Shown piece by piece: positions 6,815-14,708 of a stretch of DNA of 58,491 nucleotides (its first letter is position 1; each line of letters starts with the position of its first letter). Location of the stretch: contig JAQDWB010000014.1 in NCBI GenBank assembly GCA_027673765.1, positions 1 to 58,491 of the forward strand, written 5' to 3'. The notes beneath the pieces were generated by a model. The model ran no database searches, was not told the DNA's origin, and saw only the letters and a list, made by a program, of their open reading frames with translations. Source of the stretch: Coriobacteriaceae bacterium AM113-163. Lineage in GTDB: Bacteria; Actinomycetota; Coriobacteriia; Coriobacteriales; Coriobacteriaceae. The position numbers and the translations under genes were made by a program.

Positions 6815-8332
6815 TTAGTTAGTAGCCATCTTTTTTGCTGCAGACTCGACGTAGCTTGCCATCTCATCGACGTCGCAGACGTCTTCGAAGCGGACGGGTT
6901 TGGATTCGAGTTCGGCGAGCTGGGTCGGGGCGACCGTGTTGGTGGCCTGCTCGAGCACACGCATAGCCTCAAAATCATCCTCGGGAACGTCGAGCCCCAG
7001 GGCGTCGCAGCAGGCGCGCGGGAACTTGTAGGGGCTGGCGGTCGAAAGCAGCACGCGGGCCTTGGCGCCCTCGGCGGAAGCGACCTGCTCAAAGACGTGA
7101 TAGCCGCAAGCGGTGTGCGGGTCGATCACGTAGCCGTTGGCGTCCCAGCAGCTCTTGATGGCAGCGCGGACCTCGTCCTCGCTGGCCCAGCCGCAGCCAA
7201 ACACGCTCTGGATCTTGGCCAGCAGCTCGGCGGGCACCTCGTAGCGGCCGGTCTGGGCAAGCTGATCCATAAGGCCGGCAACGAGCTCGCAGTCGCCGTC
7301 GGACAGGAAGTAGAGCATGCGCTCCAGGTTGGAGCTGATGAGGATGTCCATCGACGGCGAGATGGTCGTGAAGAACGGGCGGTTACGGTCGTAAACGCCG
7401 GTGGTCAGGAAGTCGGCAAGCACGTTGTTCTTGTCGCTCGCCACGACGAGCTTGGCGACGGGCAGACCCATGCGCTTGGCGTAGTAGCCGGCCAAGATAT
7501 CGCCAAAGTTGCCGGTGGGCACGCAGAACTCTACGGCGTCGCCAGCCTCGATAGCGCCGGCGCGTAGCAGTTGCGCATAGGCGGCAAAGTAGTAGACGAC
7601 CTGCGGCACCAGGCGGCCGACGTTGATGGAGTTGGCGCTCGAAAGCACAGTGCCGGCGGCTTCCAGGCGCTCGGCAAGCTCCTTATCGGCAAAGATGCGC
7701 TTGATGGCACTCTGGGCATCGTCGAAGTTGCCGCGGATGCCGCAGACGGCGACGTTATCGCCCTCCTGCGTGGACATCTGCAGATTCTGCACGCGGCTGA
7801 CCTTGCCCTCGGGATAAAAGACGGTAATGCCCGTGCCCGGGGCGTCGGCAAAGCCGGCGAGTGCGGCCTTGCCCGTGTCGCCTGACGTGGCGGTGACGAT
7901 CATGATGCGCTCGGCGCCGCCGTCCTTGGCGGAGGTGCGGGCCATAAGGCGGGGGAGCATCTGCAGGGCGACGTCCTTAAAGGCGCTCGTGGGGCCGCCA
8001 AAGAGCTCCATCACATAGGTCTGAGGGGCGTCGACGCCCGGTGCGGCGTCGAGTTTGACGAGCGGCGTGACCTCTTCGCTTGCAAATGTGTCGCGGTATG
8101 CCTCACTCACACAGGCAGAAATTTCTTCGGCCGTGTAATCATTCAGTAACATTCCCAACACATCTTGAGCGATTTCAAAGTACGATTTATCTGCAAGCGA
8201 GCTGATATCGAGCTGCTGGGTGCCCAGCTCGTCCGAGACGAACAAACCCCCGTCGGGAGCGATGCCGGTGCGGATTGCCACCTTACTTGAGCACGATAAA
8301 GTGCGTCCTCGTGTACTATGATAAGTTCCCAT
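6815..8332 (-). CDS. thrC: Threonine synthase
   Basis: PLP enzyme converting O-phosphohomoserine to threonine. The protein starts MGTYHSTRGR, then APDGGLFV, and carries the PLP-lysine motif PTSAFKD with Lys119. Later segments NSINVGRLVPQVVYYFAAY and PTGNFGDILAGYYAKRMGLP are typical of the bacterial thrC clade of about 500 residues. I start at ATG 8332 (505 aa) because GAGGAG lies just upstream and because family proteins begin at this point. The longer reading from ATG 8377 has no ribosome site. Divergent from lysC with ~100 bp between, so the promoters face away from each other. Confidence 0.94.
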   Translation of the reverse strand: MGTYHSTRGRTLSCSSKVAIRTGIAPDGGLFVSDELGTQQLDISSLADKSYFEIAQDVLGMLLNDYTAEEISACVSEAYRDTFASEEVTPLVKLDAAPGVDAPQTYVMELFGGPTSAFKDVALQMLPRLMARTSAKDGGAERIMIVTATSGDTGKAALAGFADAPGTGITVFYPEGKVSRVQNLQMSTQEGDNVAVCGIRGNFDDAQSAIKRIFADKELAERLEAAGTVLSSANSINVGRLVPQVVYYFAAYAQLLRAGAIEAGDAVEFCVPTGNFGDILAGYYAKRMGLPVAKLVVASDKNNVLADFLTTGVYDRNRPFFTTISPSMDILISSNLERMLYFLSDGDCELVAGLMDQLAQTGRYEVPAELLAKIQSVFGCGWASEDEVRAAIKSCWDANGYVIDPHTACGYHVFEQVASAEGAKARVLLSTASPYKFPRACCDALGLDVPEDDFEAMRVLEQATNTVAPTQLAELESKPVRFEDVCDVDEMASYVESAAKKMATN

Positions 8333-8435
8333 ATAACACTGCTCCTCGGATGCCTTGGTCCCAATCGGTGAACCCATGGTATCAGAGCGCGCAAAACAGG
8401 TTTGCAGAGGCTTTTAGAAAGGTAACCTCCAGCCC

Positions 8436-9824
8436 ATGATAAAAATTGCCAAGTTTGGCGGCTCGTCGGTCGCCGACGCCGAACACTTTAAGAAGATCAA
8501 GGCCATCGTCGATGCCGACCCGGCTCGCCGTTTTGTGGTGGTTTCCGCCTGCGGTCGCCGCTTTAAGGGCGACACCAAGGTGACCGACCTGCTCTATCTG
8601 GTTAACGCACACGTTAAGTATCACGTGTCGTGCGAGGAACTGCTCGAGGACATCGGCCAGCGCTATTTTGATATCGCTGACGAGCTGGAGCTCACCTATC
8701 CCATCCGCGAGGAGTTCGCGGCCTTTGCCGAGCGCGCCCGCTCGGGCGGCTACTCCACCGAGGAGCTCGTGAGTCGTGGCGAGTACTTCACCGCTCGCCT
8801 GATGGCCGAGTATCTGGGCCTGCCGTTCCTGGACGCCGCGACGGTCGTGGCGTTCCATCACGACGGTACGCTCAGCATGAACCGCACCTCCGAGCTGGTG
8901 CAGGAGTACGGTCAGCAGGGCGGCTTTGTCATGCCCGGTTTCTACGGCGCGACGCGTGAGGGTCAAATCAAGCTGCTCGACCGTGGCGGCGGCGATATCT
9001 CGGGCTCGATCCTGGCCAAGTGCCTGGGCGCCGACCTGTACGAGAACTGGACCGACGTTTCGGGCTTCTATTCTGCCGATCCGCGTATTGTTCCCGAGGC
9101 CCAGCCCATTGCGCGCGTTACCTACGAGGAGCTACGCGAGCTTTCGTACATGGGCGCAAGCGTCCTGCACGAGGAGGCCGTGTTCCCCGTGCGCGAGGCG
9201 GGTATTCCGCTGGTCATCAAGAACACCAATGCGCCGCAGGACCCCGGCACCATCATTAGCGAGACGGCCGACGAGGGTGAGGCGGAGCCTATCATTACCG
9301 GCGTGACCGGCAAGCGCGGCTTTGTCGCCATCAACGTTGCCCGCGACCGCACCAAGCCCCGTGTCGGCTTTATGCGCCGTGCACTTTCGGTGTTCGAACG
9401 CTATGACGTTTCCGTCGAGCATATGCCCACCGGCGTCGACCGCTTTGGCGCCGTGGTGCAGGAGCAGGATGTGCACGATTCGCTGTACTCACTCGTGGGT
9501 GACATCCAGCAGGAGGTCGAGCCGCTCGAGATCGAGGTTGTCGAGGGTTTGGCGCTCATCGCGACCGTCGGCCGTAACCTTCGCGGCCGCGCAGGTATCT
9601 CGGGCCATCTGTTTGGCATGCTTGGTCAGGCCGGCGTGAGCGTACGTATGATTTCGCAGAGCTGCGACGAGATCAACATCATTATCGGTGTCGAGGAGAA
9701 GGACTTCGATTTGGCGATTCGGACCATTTACCGCGCCTTCTCCGACGAGAACGGCATTGTGAAGGTCTCCGACCTGGAGGCTCCCGCGCCGGTCGATCCC
9801 GCCCCGGCCGCGCTCCACAAGTAG
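8436..9824 (+). CDS. lysC: Aspartate kinase (monofunctional, with ACT domains)
   Basis: First step of the aspartate pathway, making aspartyl-4-phosphate. The 462 residues begin IKIAKFGGSSVA (kinase signature) and include GGGDISGSILAKCLGADLYENWTDVSGF, the nucleotide/aspartate-binding segment. From about residue 300 there are two ACT-like repeats (FVAINVARDRTK, LALIATVGRNLRGRAGISGH), which normally confer feedback control by lysine or threonine. Start ATG 8436; AAAGGT is 9-12 bases upstream, a modest ribosome site. asd follows on the same strand after a GC hairpin, so coordinate expression is likely but not necessarily one transcript. Confidence 0.94.
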   Translation: MIKIAKFGGSSVADAEHFKKIKAIVDADPARRFVVVSACGRRFKGDTKVTDLLYLVNAHVKYHVSCEELLEDIGQRYFDIADELELTYPIREEFAAFAERARSGGYSTEELVSRGEYFTARLMAEYLGLPFLDAATVVAFHHDGTLSMNRTSELVQEYGQQGGFVMPGFYGATREGQIKLLDRGGGDISGSILAKCLGADLYENWTDVSGFYSADPRIVPEAQPIARVTYEELRELSYMGASVLHEEAVFPVREAGIPLVIKNTNAPQDPGTIISETADEGEAEPIITGVTGKRGFVAINVARDRTKPRVGFMRRALSVFERYDVSVEHMPTGVDRFGAVVQEQDVHDSLYSLVGDIQQEVEPLEIEVVEGLALIATVGRNLRGRAGISGHLFGMLGQAGVSVRMISQSCDEINIIIGVEEKDFDLAIRTIYRAFSDENGIVKVSDLEAPAPVDPAPAALHK

Positions 9825-9899
9825 CTGCTATCCCAGTAGATTTTTGGGACTTGCCTCAAAAACTACGGCGGGGCGTTTCGTTTCGGTTTCGTTTCGACG

Positions 9900-9920
9900 G
9901 GGCGGGTTTCGTGCCCGCCC
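9900..9920 (+). terminator. GC hairpin between lysC and asd
   Basis: GGGCGGG-TTTCGTG-CCCGCCC followed by TGTTCTTGT. The U-tract is broken, so this is a weak terminator or attenuator about 75 nt past the lysC stop. Confidence 0.45.
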
Positions 9921-9997
9921 TGTTCTTGTATACACTGGCAACAATAATCGGCCTGCTCGGCGTGCGGGCAAAAGCCACAGCCTTTAAAGGGGGAAGC

Positions 9998-11023
9998 ATG
10001 AAACAGTACACGGTTGCTATTTTGGGCGCGACGGGAGCCGTGGGCACCCAGATGCTCGAGTGCCTCAACGAGCAGGAGTTTCCGGTCGGCAAGCTCAAGC
10101 TGCTAGCGAGCGCGCGCTCTGCGGGCAAGACCGTCGAGTTCCGCGGCGAGCAGGTTGTGATTGAGGAGGCTTGCCCCGAGGCCTTTGAGGGCTGCGACAT
10201 CGTGCTCGGCGCCGCCGGCGACGATATTGCGAAGGAGCTACTGCCCGAGGCCGTCAAGCGCGGCGCCGTCGTGGTCGACAACAGTCACGCCTTCCGCATG
10301 GATCCCGAGGTGCCGCTGGTCGTGCCCGAGATCAATGCCGACGACATCAAGTGGCATCACGGCCTTATCGCCAATCCCAACTGCGCGACCATCATCGGCC
10401 TGGTTCCCACGTGGCCGCTGCACCAGCTTGCTGGCGTGAAGCGTATGATCGTGTCCACGTATCAGGCAGCTTCGGGCGCTGGCGCTCCCGGTATGGCCGA
10501 GCTCGAGGCTCAGCTTGCCGCCCTGGGCCGTGGCGAGGAGATTCCCGAGCCGCGCGCGTTTGCCGCCCAGCTGGCGAGCAACCTGATTCCGCAGATCGGC
10601 GGTGTCAAGGAGGAAGGCTTTACCTCCGAGGAGATGAAGCTGCAAAACGAGGGCCGCAAGATCATGCATCTGCCCGAGCTGCGCGTGAACTGCACCTGTG
10701 TGCGCGTGCCCGTGCTGCGCTCGCACTCCGAGAGCATTACGCTCGAGTTCGAGCGTGACATCACGGTTGAGGAGGCTCGTGCTGCGCTGGCTGCCGCTCC
10801 CGGCGTCAAGCTGGTTGACGACATGAGCGCCGAGGACGCGCACGATCGCTTCCCCATGCCGATGGATACGTCCGACCAGGACCTGATTTGGGTCGGTCGC
10901 GTGCGTCGCGACATCTCGAACCCCGAGGCCGCGCGCGGCATCACCTTCTGGTGCTGCGGCGACCAAATCCGTAAGGGCGCGGCAACCAACGCCGTCCAGA
11001 TCGCTAAGCTGCTCTGCGAGTAG
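9998..11023 (+). CDS. asd: Aspartate-semialdehyde dehydrogenase
   Basis: Reduces aspartyl-4-phosphate to aspartate semialdehyde with NADPH. The start at ATG 9998 (341 aa) follows AAAGGGGGAAGC and gives the family N-terminus TVAILGATGAVGTQMLE (Rossmann GxTGxxG). Catalytic Cys129 lies in NPNCATIIGL; STYQAASGAG and the later RVPV-LRSHSE segment match the Gram-positive-type enzyme. An upstream in-frame ATG at 9851 would add 49 unrelated residues containing the terminator hairpin and is rejected. The nested repeat at 11038-11167 begins 14 nt after the stop. Confidence 0.95.
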   Translation: MKQYTVAILGATGAVGTQMLECLNEQEFPVGKLKLLASARSAGKTVEFRGEQVVIEEACPEAFEGCDIVLGAAGDDIAKELLPEAVKRGAVVVDNSHAFRMDPEVPLVVPEINADDIKWHHGLIANPNCATIIGLVPTWPLHQLAGVKRMIVSTYQAASGAGAPGMAELEAQLAALGRGEEIPEPRAFAAQLASNLIPQIGGVKEEGFTSEEMKLQNEGRKIMHLPELRVNCTCVRVPVLRSHSESITLEFERDITVEEARAALAAAPGVKLVDDMSAEDAHDRFPMPMDTSDQDLIWVGRVRRDISNPEAARGITFWCCGDQIRKGAATNAVQIAKLLCE

Positions 11024-11037
11024 CGGTGGACCTGTCC

Positions 11038-11167
11038 GGCGGGGGCCGGGCTTAGTTTTCAGAACGTCCTCGACCATGTGTGGCGCCTTGTCCTGCTCCT
11101 TCGGAGCCGCGGACAAGGCGCCACACTGGTCTGCGGAGTGTTCTGAAAACTAAGCCCGGCCCCCGCC
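11038..11167 (+). repeat. Nested inverted repeat C, 28-bp arms, 3' of asd
   Basis: Arms 11038-11065 and 11140-11167 are perfect inverted copies. The inner stem TGTGGCGCCTTGTCC / GGACAAGGCGCCACA encloses a TCCTTCGGA-type loop. Joints in the direction of asd transcription are GTCCTCGACCATG and TCTGCGGA, as in elements A and B. The following 11168-11330 contains no recognisable gene or signal. Confidence 0.85.
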
Positions 11168-11330
11168 TGCGGTGACTCGGCTGCGAGCGGCCTGCGATGG
11201 GGCCGTTGCTGGTTGGGGCCGCTGGGCTGATGTGGGGGCACGTGGTTGTTGCGGGCCCTGGTCCCGGCGGCGGCCTCGGCGCTTCGCGCCTGCCGCCTGG
11301 GGTGACTTTGGGCTTGGTGCGAATTGAGGT

Positions 11331-11502
11331 CTAATACTTTTCCCGTGAAGTGAACGACCTTATTTGGACCCCCGAAGCATTGGCATATTTTGACCGCTAT
11401 TTCCTGCGGTTTTGCAGCGCGAATCCTGCGGTTTTGCGGTCTAAAGGTGTGGATGCTCCGGGACTTCGTTTTTACTCGTTCACTTCTCGGGAAAAGTATT
11501 AG
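11331..11502. repeat. Inverted-repeat element E, 27-bp arms
   Basis: Arms 11331-11357 and 11476-11502 are 27-bp inverted copies with one mismatch. Inside, AGCAT...GACCGC pairs with GCGGTC...ATGCT, and TCCTGCGGTTTTGC occurs twice in direct orientation (about 11402 and 11423). The interior shares AAAACCGCAGG with the element at 18038-18193. No ORF fits inside. It lies in a 646-bp gap between asd and ogt. Confidence 0.7.
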
Positions 11503-11669
11503 AGCTCAGCTGGCGGGGGTACCGCCCTGGCGTCGAAGCCCCGCGTCTTCTTCGCTTGATTGGGAAAAACAGCCTCGCTGAAGTAATTGCGAGCCCGCCC
11601 GGACGTATCTGCGGGGGTTGTCTGCACAGTTCGCGGTATTATGTTGCGGAGTTTTGAAAGGAGCCGCTG

Positions 11670-12248
11670 GTGGTCACGACGACATTTGCCTCGCCTTTGG
11701 GCGAAATCTTGCTTGCCGCTGATGGCCGCGGTTTGACGGGGCTTTGGTTTGAGGGGCAGGAGCACTTTGGCTCTACGCTGCTCAAAGAGGATGCGGAGTA
11801 TGTCGTAGGTACCGATGCGGTTTCTGGTACCGGTGGGATGTCTTCGGTGAGTCCGGCAAATGGTGCGGCTTCTTCGGTGCTTGAGCGTTCTTGGGCTTGG
11901 CTGAATGCCTATTTTGCGGGGCAGGAGCCTCGGTTTACGCCGCCGTTGCATTTGATTGGCACGGCGTTTCAGCGTGAGGTTTGGTTTGAGCTGCTTTCAA
12001 TTCCGCGTGGCGAGGTCGCTACGTATGGCGAGATCGCCCAGCGTGTTGCGGCTCGACATCGTGTGCCGGGAAATGAAGCGCCCGTTGTATCTCCTCGCGC
12101 GGTGGGGGCTGCGGTCGCTCGCAACCCTATTTCGATCATCGTGCCGTGCCATCGCGTGGTGGCAGCCGACGGATCGCTCAACGGATATGCCGGCGGCCTT
12201 GACCGCAAGGAATGGCTGCTTCGGCTTGAGGGCGCGTACGAGGAATAA
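11670..12248 (+). CDS. ogt: Methylated-DNA--protein-cysteine methyltransferase
   Basis: Suicidal repair protein that transfers alkyl groups from O6-alkylguanine to its own cysteine. The acceptor motif is IIVPCHRVV with Cys160, preceded by the DNA-binding RAVGAAVARNPI helix-turn-helix. The N-terminal domain carries an insertion of roughly 30 Ser/Gly-rich residues (about 46-74), making it longer (192 aa) than the usual ~160-170. Start GTG 11670 is set by AAGGAG six bases upstream. Confidence 0.92.
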   Translation: MVTTTFASPLGEILLAADGRGLTGLWFEGQEHFGSTLLKEDAEYVVGTDAVSGTGGMSSVSPANGAASSVLERSWAWLNAYFAGQEPRFTPPLHLIGTAFQREVWFELLSIPRGEVATYGEIAQRVAARHRVPGNEAPVVSPRAVGAAVARNPISIIVPCHRVVAADGSLNGYAGGLDRKEWLLRLEGAYEE

Positions 12249-12285
12249 CGCCAGGACACTTTGCATAGCCAAGACGCCGTGAAAG

Positions 12286-12450
12286 AACGGGACGCGCTTT
12301 TCGAATGGAAGCTCAGGCGGAAACCACGTCCCGGAATTCCGTTTTAACGCGGGATGCGCTTTCCGAATGGCTTCCCAAGTGGAAACCGTGTCCCGGAATA
12401 CGGCCTCAGAGTGGGACGCCGTTTCCGGTTGAGACCACCTGCTGGGACAT
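12286..12450. repeat. Tandem degenerate hairpin repeats, about 60 bp each
   Basis: Two clear units, about 12287-12346 and 12347-12407, and a shorter third unit to about 12450. Each begins GGGA(C/T)GCG and ends (C/T)GTCCCGGAAT with GGAAACC before it, so each can fold as GGGACGCGCTTTTC / GGAAACCACGTCCC. They lie in the convergent gap between ogt and the fluoride exporter gene and may act as a transcription barrier. Confidence 0.6.
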
Positions 12451-12454
12451 CTAT

Positions 12455-13690
12455 CTACGCCCGCTCCTGCAGGGCGTAGATAGACTTGTCCATGTTGAAC
12501 AGATAAGCCACAACGCAGACGATGAAGAACGCTGGCAGATTACCGAAACCGAAGACCTCGCAGCCAATAAGGATGGGCGCGAGCAGCGTATTGGTGGCAC
12601 TGCCAAAGACGGCGGCGTATCCCAGCGCGGCGCAGAGCTCGACGGACATGCCGAGAATCCCGGCGAGTACGACACCCAGGCTGGCTCCGATGGAGAACAG
12701 CGGCGTGACCTCGCCACCTTGATAACCCGCGGCAAGCGTGGCGATGGTGAGTGTGAATTTGAGCGCCCAGTCCCAAGGCATGATGGCGACCTTGCCGTCA
12801 CCGTTGAGCGCCGCCGATATTAGGTTGGTGCCAAGGCCGCAGTATCGCCCCTGCCACAGCACGAACAGAATCGCCGACAGCGCAAGGCCCATAACGGCAA
12901 CGCGTATGTAAGGGTTGGGGAGCAGCCGCGCTGCAAGGGTCTTGGCATGGGCAAGGCACCAGGCAAAAGCTCCACCGACCATGCCGAACGCGATGCCCAG
13001 CAGCGCCAGCCGTCCAAGACCGGGGAGGTCGAGCGCATACGAGGCGGTAACGGCGACCTCGAACTTCTCGAGCCCCAGGGCGCCCGAGGTCATGCTTGCG
13101 GCAAGTGAAGCCGTAAGCGCGGGAAACAGCGCGCGGTATTCCATGCGTCCGGCGACCAGCACCTCGACAGCAAAGACCGTAGCGGCGAGCGGCGTTCGAA
13201 AGAGTCCGGCAAAGCCAGCGGCCATACCAATGAGCAAAAACGTGTTGCCGGGGTCGCGGAAAGGTAGACGTCGGCCGATCCAATGTGAGACGGTGGCGCC
13301 GATCTGCACCGCTACGCCCTCGCGTCCCGCACTACCGCCAAAGAGATGCGTCCCCCACGTACTCAGCATAATGAGCGGCACCAAACGCGGGGAGATGGCG
13401 TCCTCGCGTCCGTGACCTACGTCGAATACTAAGCTCATGCCCCGATCGGTGCCTTTGCCCCAGGTGCGGTAGGCAAATACGATGGCCAAGCCCATGAGGG
13501 CGAGGAAGGGAAGGAGCAGGGTGATGTGCTCGTCGCGGAAGGCGCCGATTGCCAGGAGCACGCGACCAAAGAGGGCACAAATTGCACCGACGATGATGCC
13601 AATAGGGATTCCGACGGCACCCATAAGCATGAGGCCGCTATAGGTGTTGAGCAGGCGTTTGATTCTGCTCGATGCACTGTTTTCCGACAC
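12455..13690 (-). CDS. CLC-type fluoride/proton antiporter (CLC-F)
   Basis: A 411-residue polytopic membrane protein of the CLC superfamily that should export fluoride in exchange for protons. It has GGSAGREGVAVQ, where the gating Glu is kept and Val replaces the Pro of chloride-type GREGP; this and GMAAGFAGLF (Met in the pore region) are, from family knowledge, marks of fluoride-selective CLCs. Start GTG 13690 follows GGAGGAG. Upstream is a fluoride riboswitch with terminator. The stop codon lies inside an inverted repeat (about 12442-12492) that may end transcription. Confidence 0.9.
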   Translation of the reverse strand: MSENSASSRIKRLLNTYSGLMLMGAVGIPIGIIVGAICALFGRVLLAIGAFRDEHITLLLPFLALMGLAIVFAYRTWGKGTDRGMSLVFDVGHGREDAISPRLVPLIMLSTWGTHLFGGSAGREGVAVQIGATVSHWIGRRLPFRDPGNTFLLIGMAAGFAGLFRTPLAATVFAVEVLVAGRMEYRALFPALTASLAASMTSGALGLEKFEVAVTASYALDLPGLGRLALLGIAFGMVGGAFAWCLAHAKTLAARLLPNPYIRVAVMGLALSAILFVLWQGRYCGLGTNLISAALNGDGKVAIMPWDWALKFTLTIATLAAGYQGGEVTPLFSIGASLGVVLAGILGMSVELCAALGYAAVFGSATNTLLAPILIGCEVFGFGNLPAFFIVCVVAYLFNMDKSIYALQERA

Positions 13691-13703
13691 TTCTCCTCCA
13701 AAA

Positions 13704-13761
13704 CAAAAAAGACTCCTGCCGCGGCGTGATGCCCAAAGGACATCACGTAACAGCAGAAGTC
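13704..13761 (-). terminator. Riboswitch-controlled intrinsic terminator
   Basis: On the minus strand GACTTCTGCTG, which is also the 3' strand of the aptamer's P1, can pair instead with CGGCAGGAGTC, enclosing a smaller GTGATG/CATCAC hairpin, and is followed by TTTTTTG. Ligand-bound aptamer would keep P1 intact and prevent this terminator from forming. Confidence 0.8.
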
Positions 13762-13832
13762 ATCAGCAACAAGGCGGTTTAGGGCGACGCGATAGTTTGG
13801 CTGGCGCGCCCAACGGAGACATTCATTCCGCA
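13750..13832 (-). promoter_or_regulatory. Fluoride riboswitch aptamer (crcB motif)
   Basis: The minus strand reads GGAATGAATGTC near the 5' end and, after an extended P2, CCCTAAACCGCC-TTGTT-GCTGATGACTTCTGC. The AAACCGCC and GCTGATGAC core match the conserved fluoride aptamer. It is placed directly between a consensus promoter and a terminator, upstream of a CLC-F gene. The P2 arm is longer than in textbook examples. Confidence 0.85.
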
Positions 13833-13837
13833 GCGGC

Positions 13838-13866
13838 ATCATAGCGGCGGGCGTGGTTTGGGTCAA
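13838..13866 (-). promoter_or_regulatory. Promoter of the fluoride exporter leader
   Basis: TTGACC (plus-strand GGTCAA 13861-13866) and TATGAT (plus-strand ATCATA 13838-13843) with 17-bp spacing. Initiation about 7 nt later falls at the start of the aptamer. Confidence 0.75.
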
Positions 13867-13922
13867 ATGGTTGTGCTGGACGTCCCCAGCGCCCGCCTTC
13901 GCTCCCCGTTTCCCCATATAAA

Positions 13923-13958
13923 ACCTGCCAAAATGAACCTGTCCCTTTTTGGTAGGTG
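13923..13958. repeat. CCTGCCAAAA hairpin repeat, copy 1
   Basis: ACCTGCCAAAA and TTTTGGTAGGT are inverted around ATGAACCTGTCCCTT. This is the reverse orientation of copies at 17478-17514, 23525-23563 and 24735-24769, which share the loop AGGGACAGGTTTA. It lies just upstream of the ABC ATPase gene, followed by a possible -10 TAATAC at 13969. Confidence 0.7.
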
Positions 13959-14006
13959 GGAAATGGGTAATACTAAAGAGTTATCCGACCAGATGGGAAT
14001 TAATCG

Positions 14007-14708
14007 ATGGCCTATATCGAATTCAAAGACGTCATCAAGGCGTACGGCGAGGGCGACGCCCGCATTCACGCGCTCGACGGCGCGAGCTTTACGGTCGAGC
14101 GCGGCGAGCTCGCCATCATTTTGGGCGCTTCGGGTGCCGGCAAGACCACGGCGCTCAACATTCTGGGCGGCATGGATACGGCGACCTCCGGCACCGTGAC
14201 GGTGGACGGGCGCGACGTGAGCTCCGCCAACGAGGCGCAGCTCGTGGAATACCGCCGCGCCGACGTCGGCTTTGTCTTCCAGTTCTACAATCTGGTCCCC
14301 AACCTGACGGCGCTCGAAAACGTCGAGCTCGCAGCTCAGATCTGCCCCGATTCGCTCGATGCCGAACAGACGCTTCGCCAGGTTGGCCTGGGCGAGCGCC
14401 TCGCCAACTTCCCCGCGCAGCTATCGGGCGGCGAGCAGCAGCGCGTGTCCATCGCCCGCGCACTGGCCAAGAACCCCAAGCTGCTTTTGTGCGACGAGCC
14501 CACGGGTGCACTCGACTACAAAACCGGCAAGCAGATCTTGCAGTTGCTGCAGGACACCTGTCGCAAGCAGGGCATCACGGTCATTATCATCACCCATAAC
14601 TCTGCGCTGGCGCCCATGGCCGATCGCCTGATCCGCTTTAAGAGTGGCCGCGTGGAGAGCGAGACGGTCCAGCAAAATCCCGTGCCTATCGAGACGATCG
14701 AGTGGTAG
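14007..14708 (+). CDS. ABC transporter ATP-binding protein (MacB/LolD type)
   Basis: 233 residues with Walker [10 protein letters not shown]-loop [20 protein letters not shown], signature [15 protein letters not shown], Walker [13 protein letters not shown] and a switch His in IIITHN. The Q-loop and the FtsX-like partner that overlaps its 3' end place it in the MacB/LolD/FtsE group, which uses ATP for mechanotransmission (extrusion of lipids, peptides or drugs) rather than classical import. Start ATG 14007 is preceded by GGGA at eight bases. Confidence 0.9.
   Translation: MAYIEFKDVIKAYGEGDARIHALDGASFTVERGELAIILGASGAGKTTALNILGGMDTATSGTVTVDGRDVSSANEAQLVEYRRADVGFVFQFYNLVPNLTALENVELAAQICPDSLDAEQTLRQVGLGERLANFPAQLSGGEQQRVSIARALAKNPKLLLCDEPTGALDYKTGKQILQLLQDTCRKQGITVIIITHNSALAPMADRLIRFKSGRVESETVQQNPVPIETIEW

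Noticed and set aside
11038..11167. Integron attC site
   Set aside because: Arms are perfectly paired and unrelated between copies, with no extrahelical bases or RYYYAAC/GTTRRRY ends and no integrase nearby.
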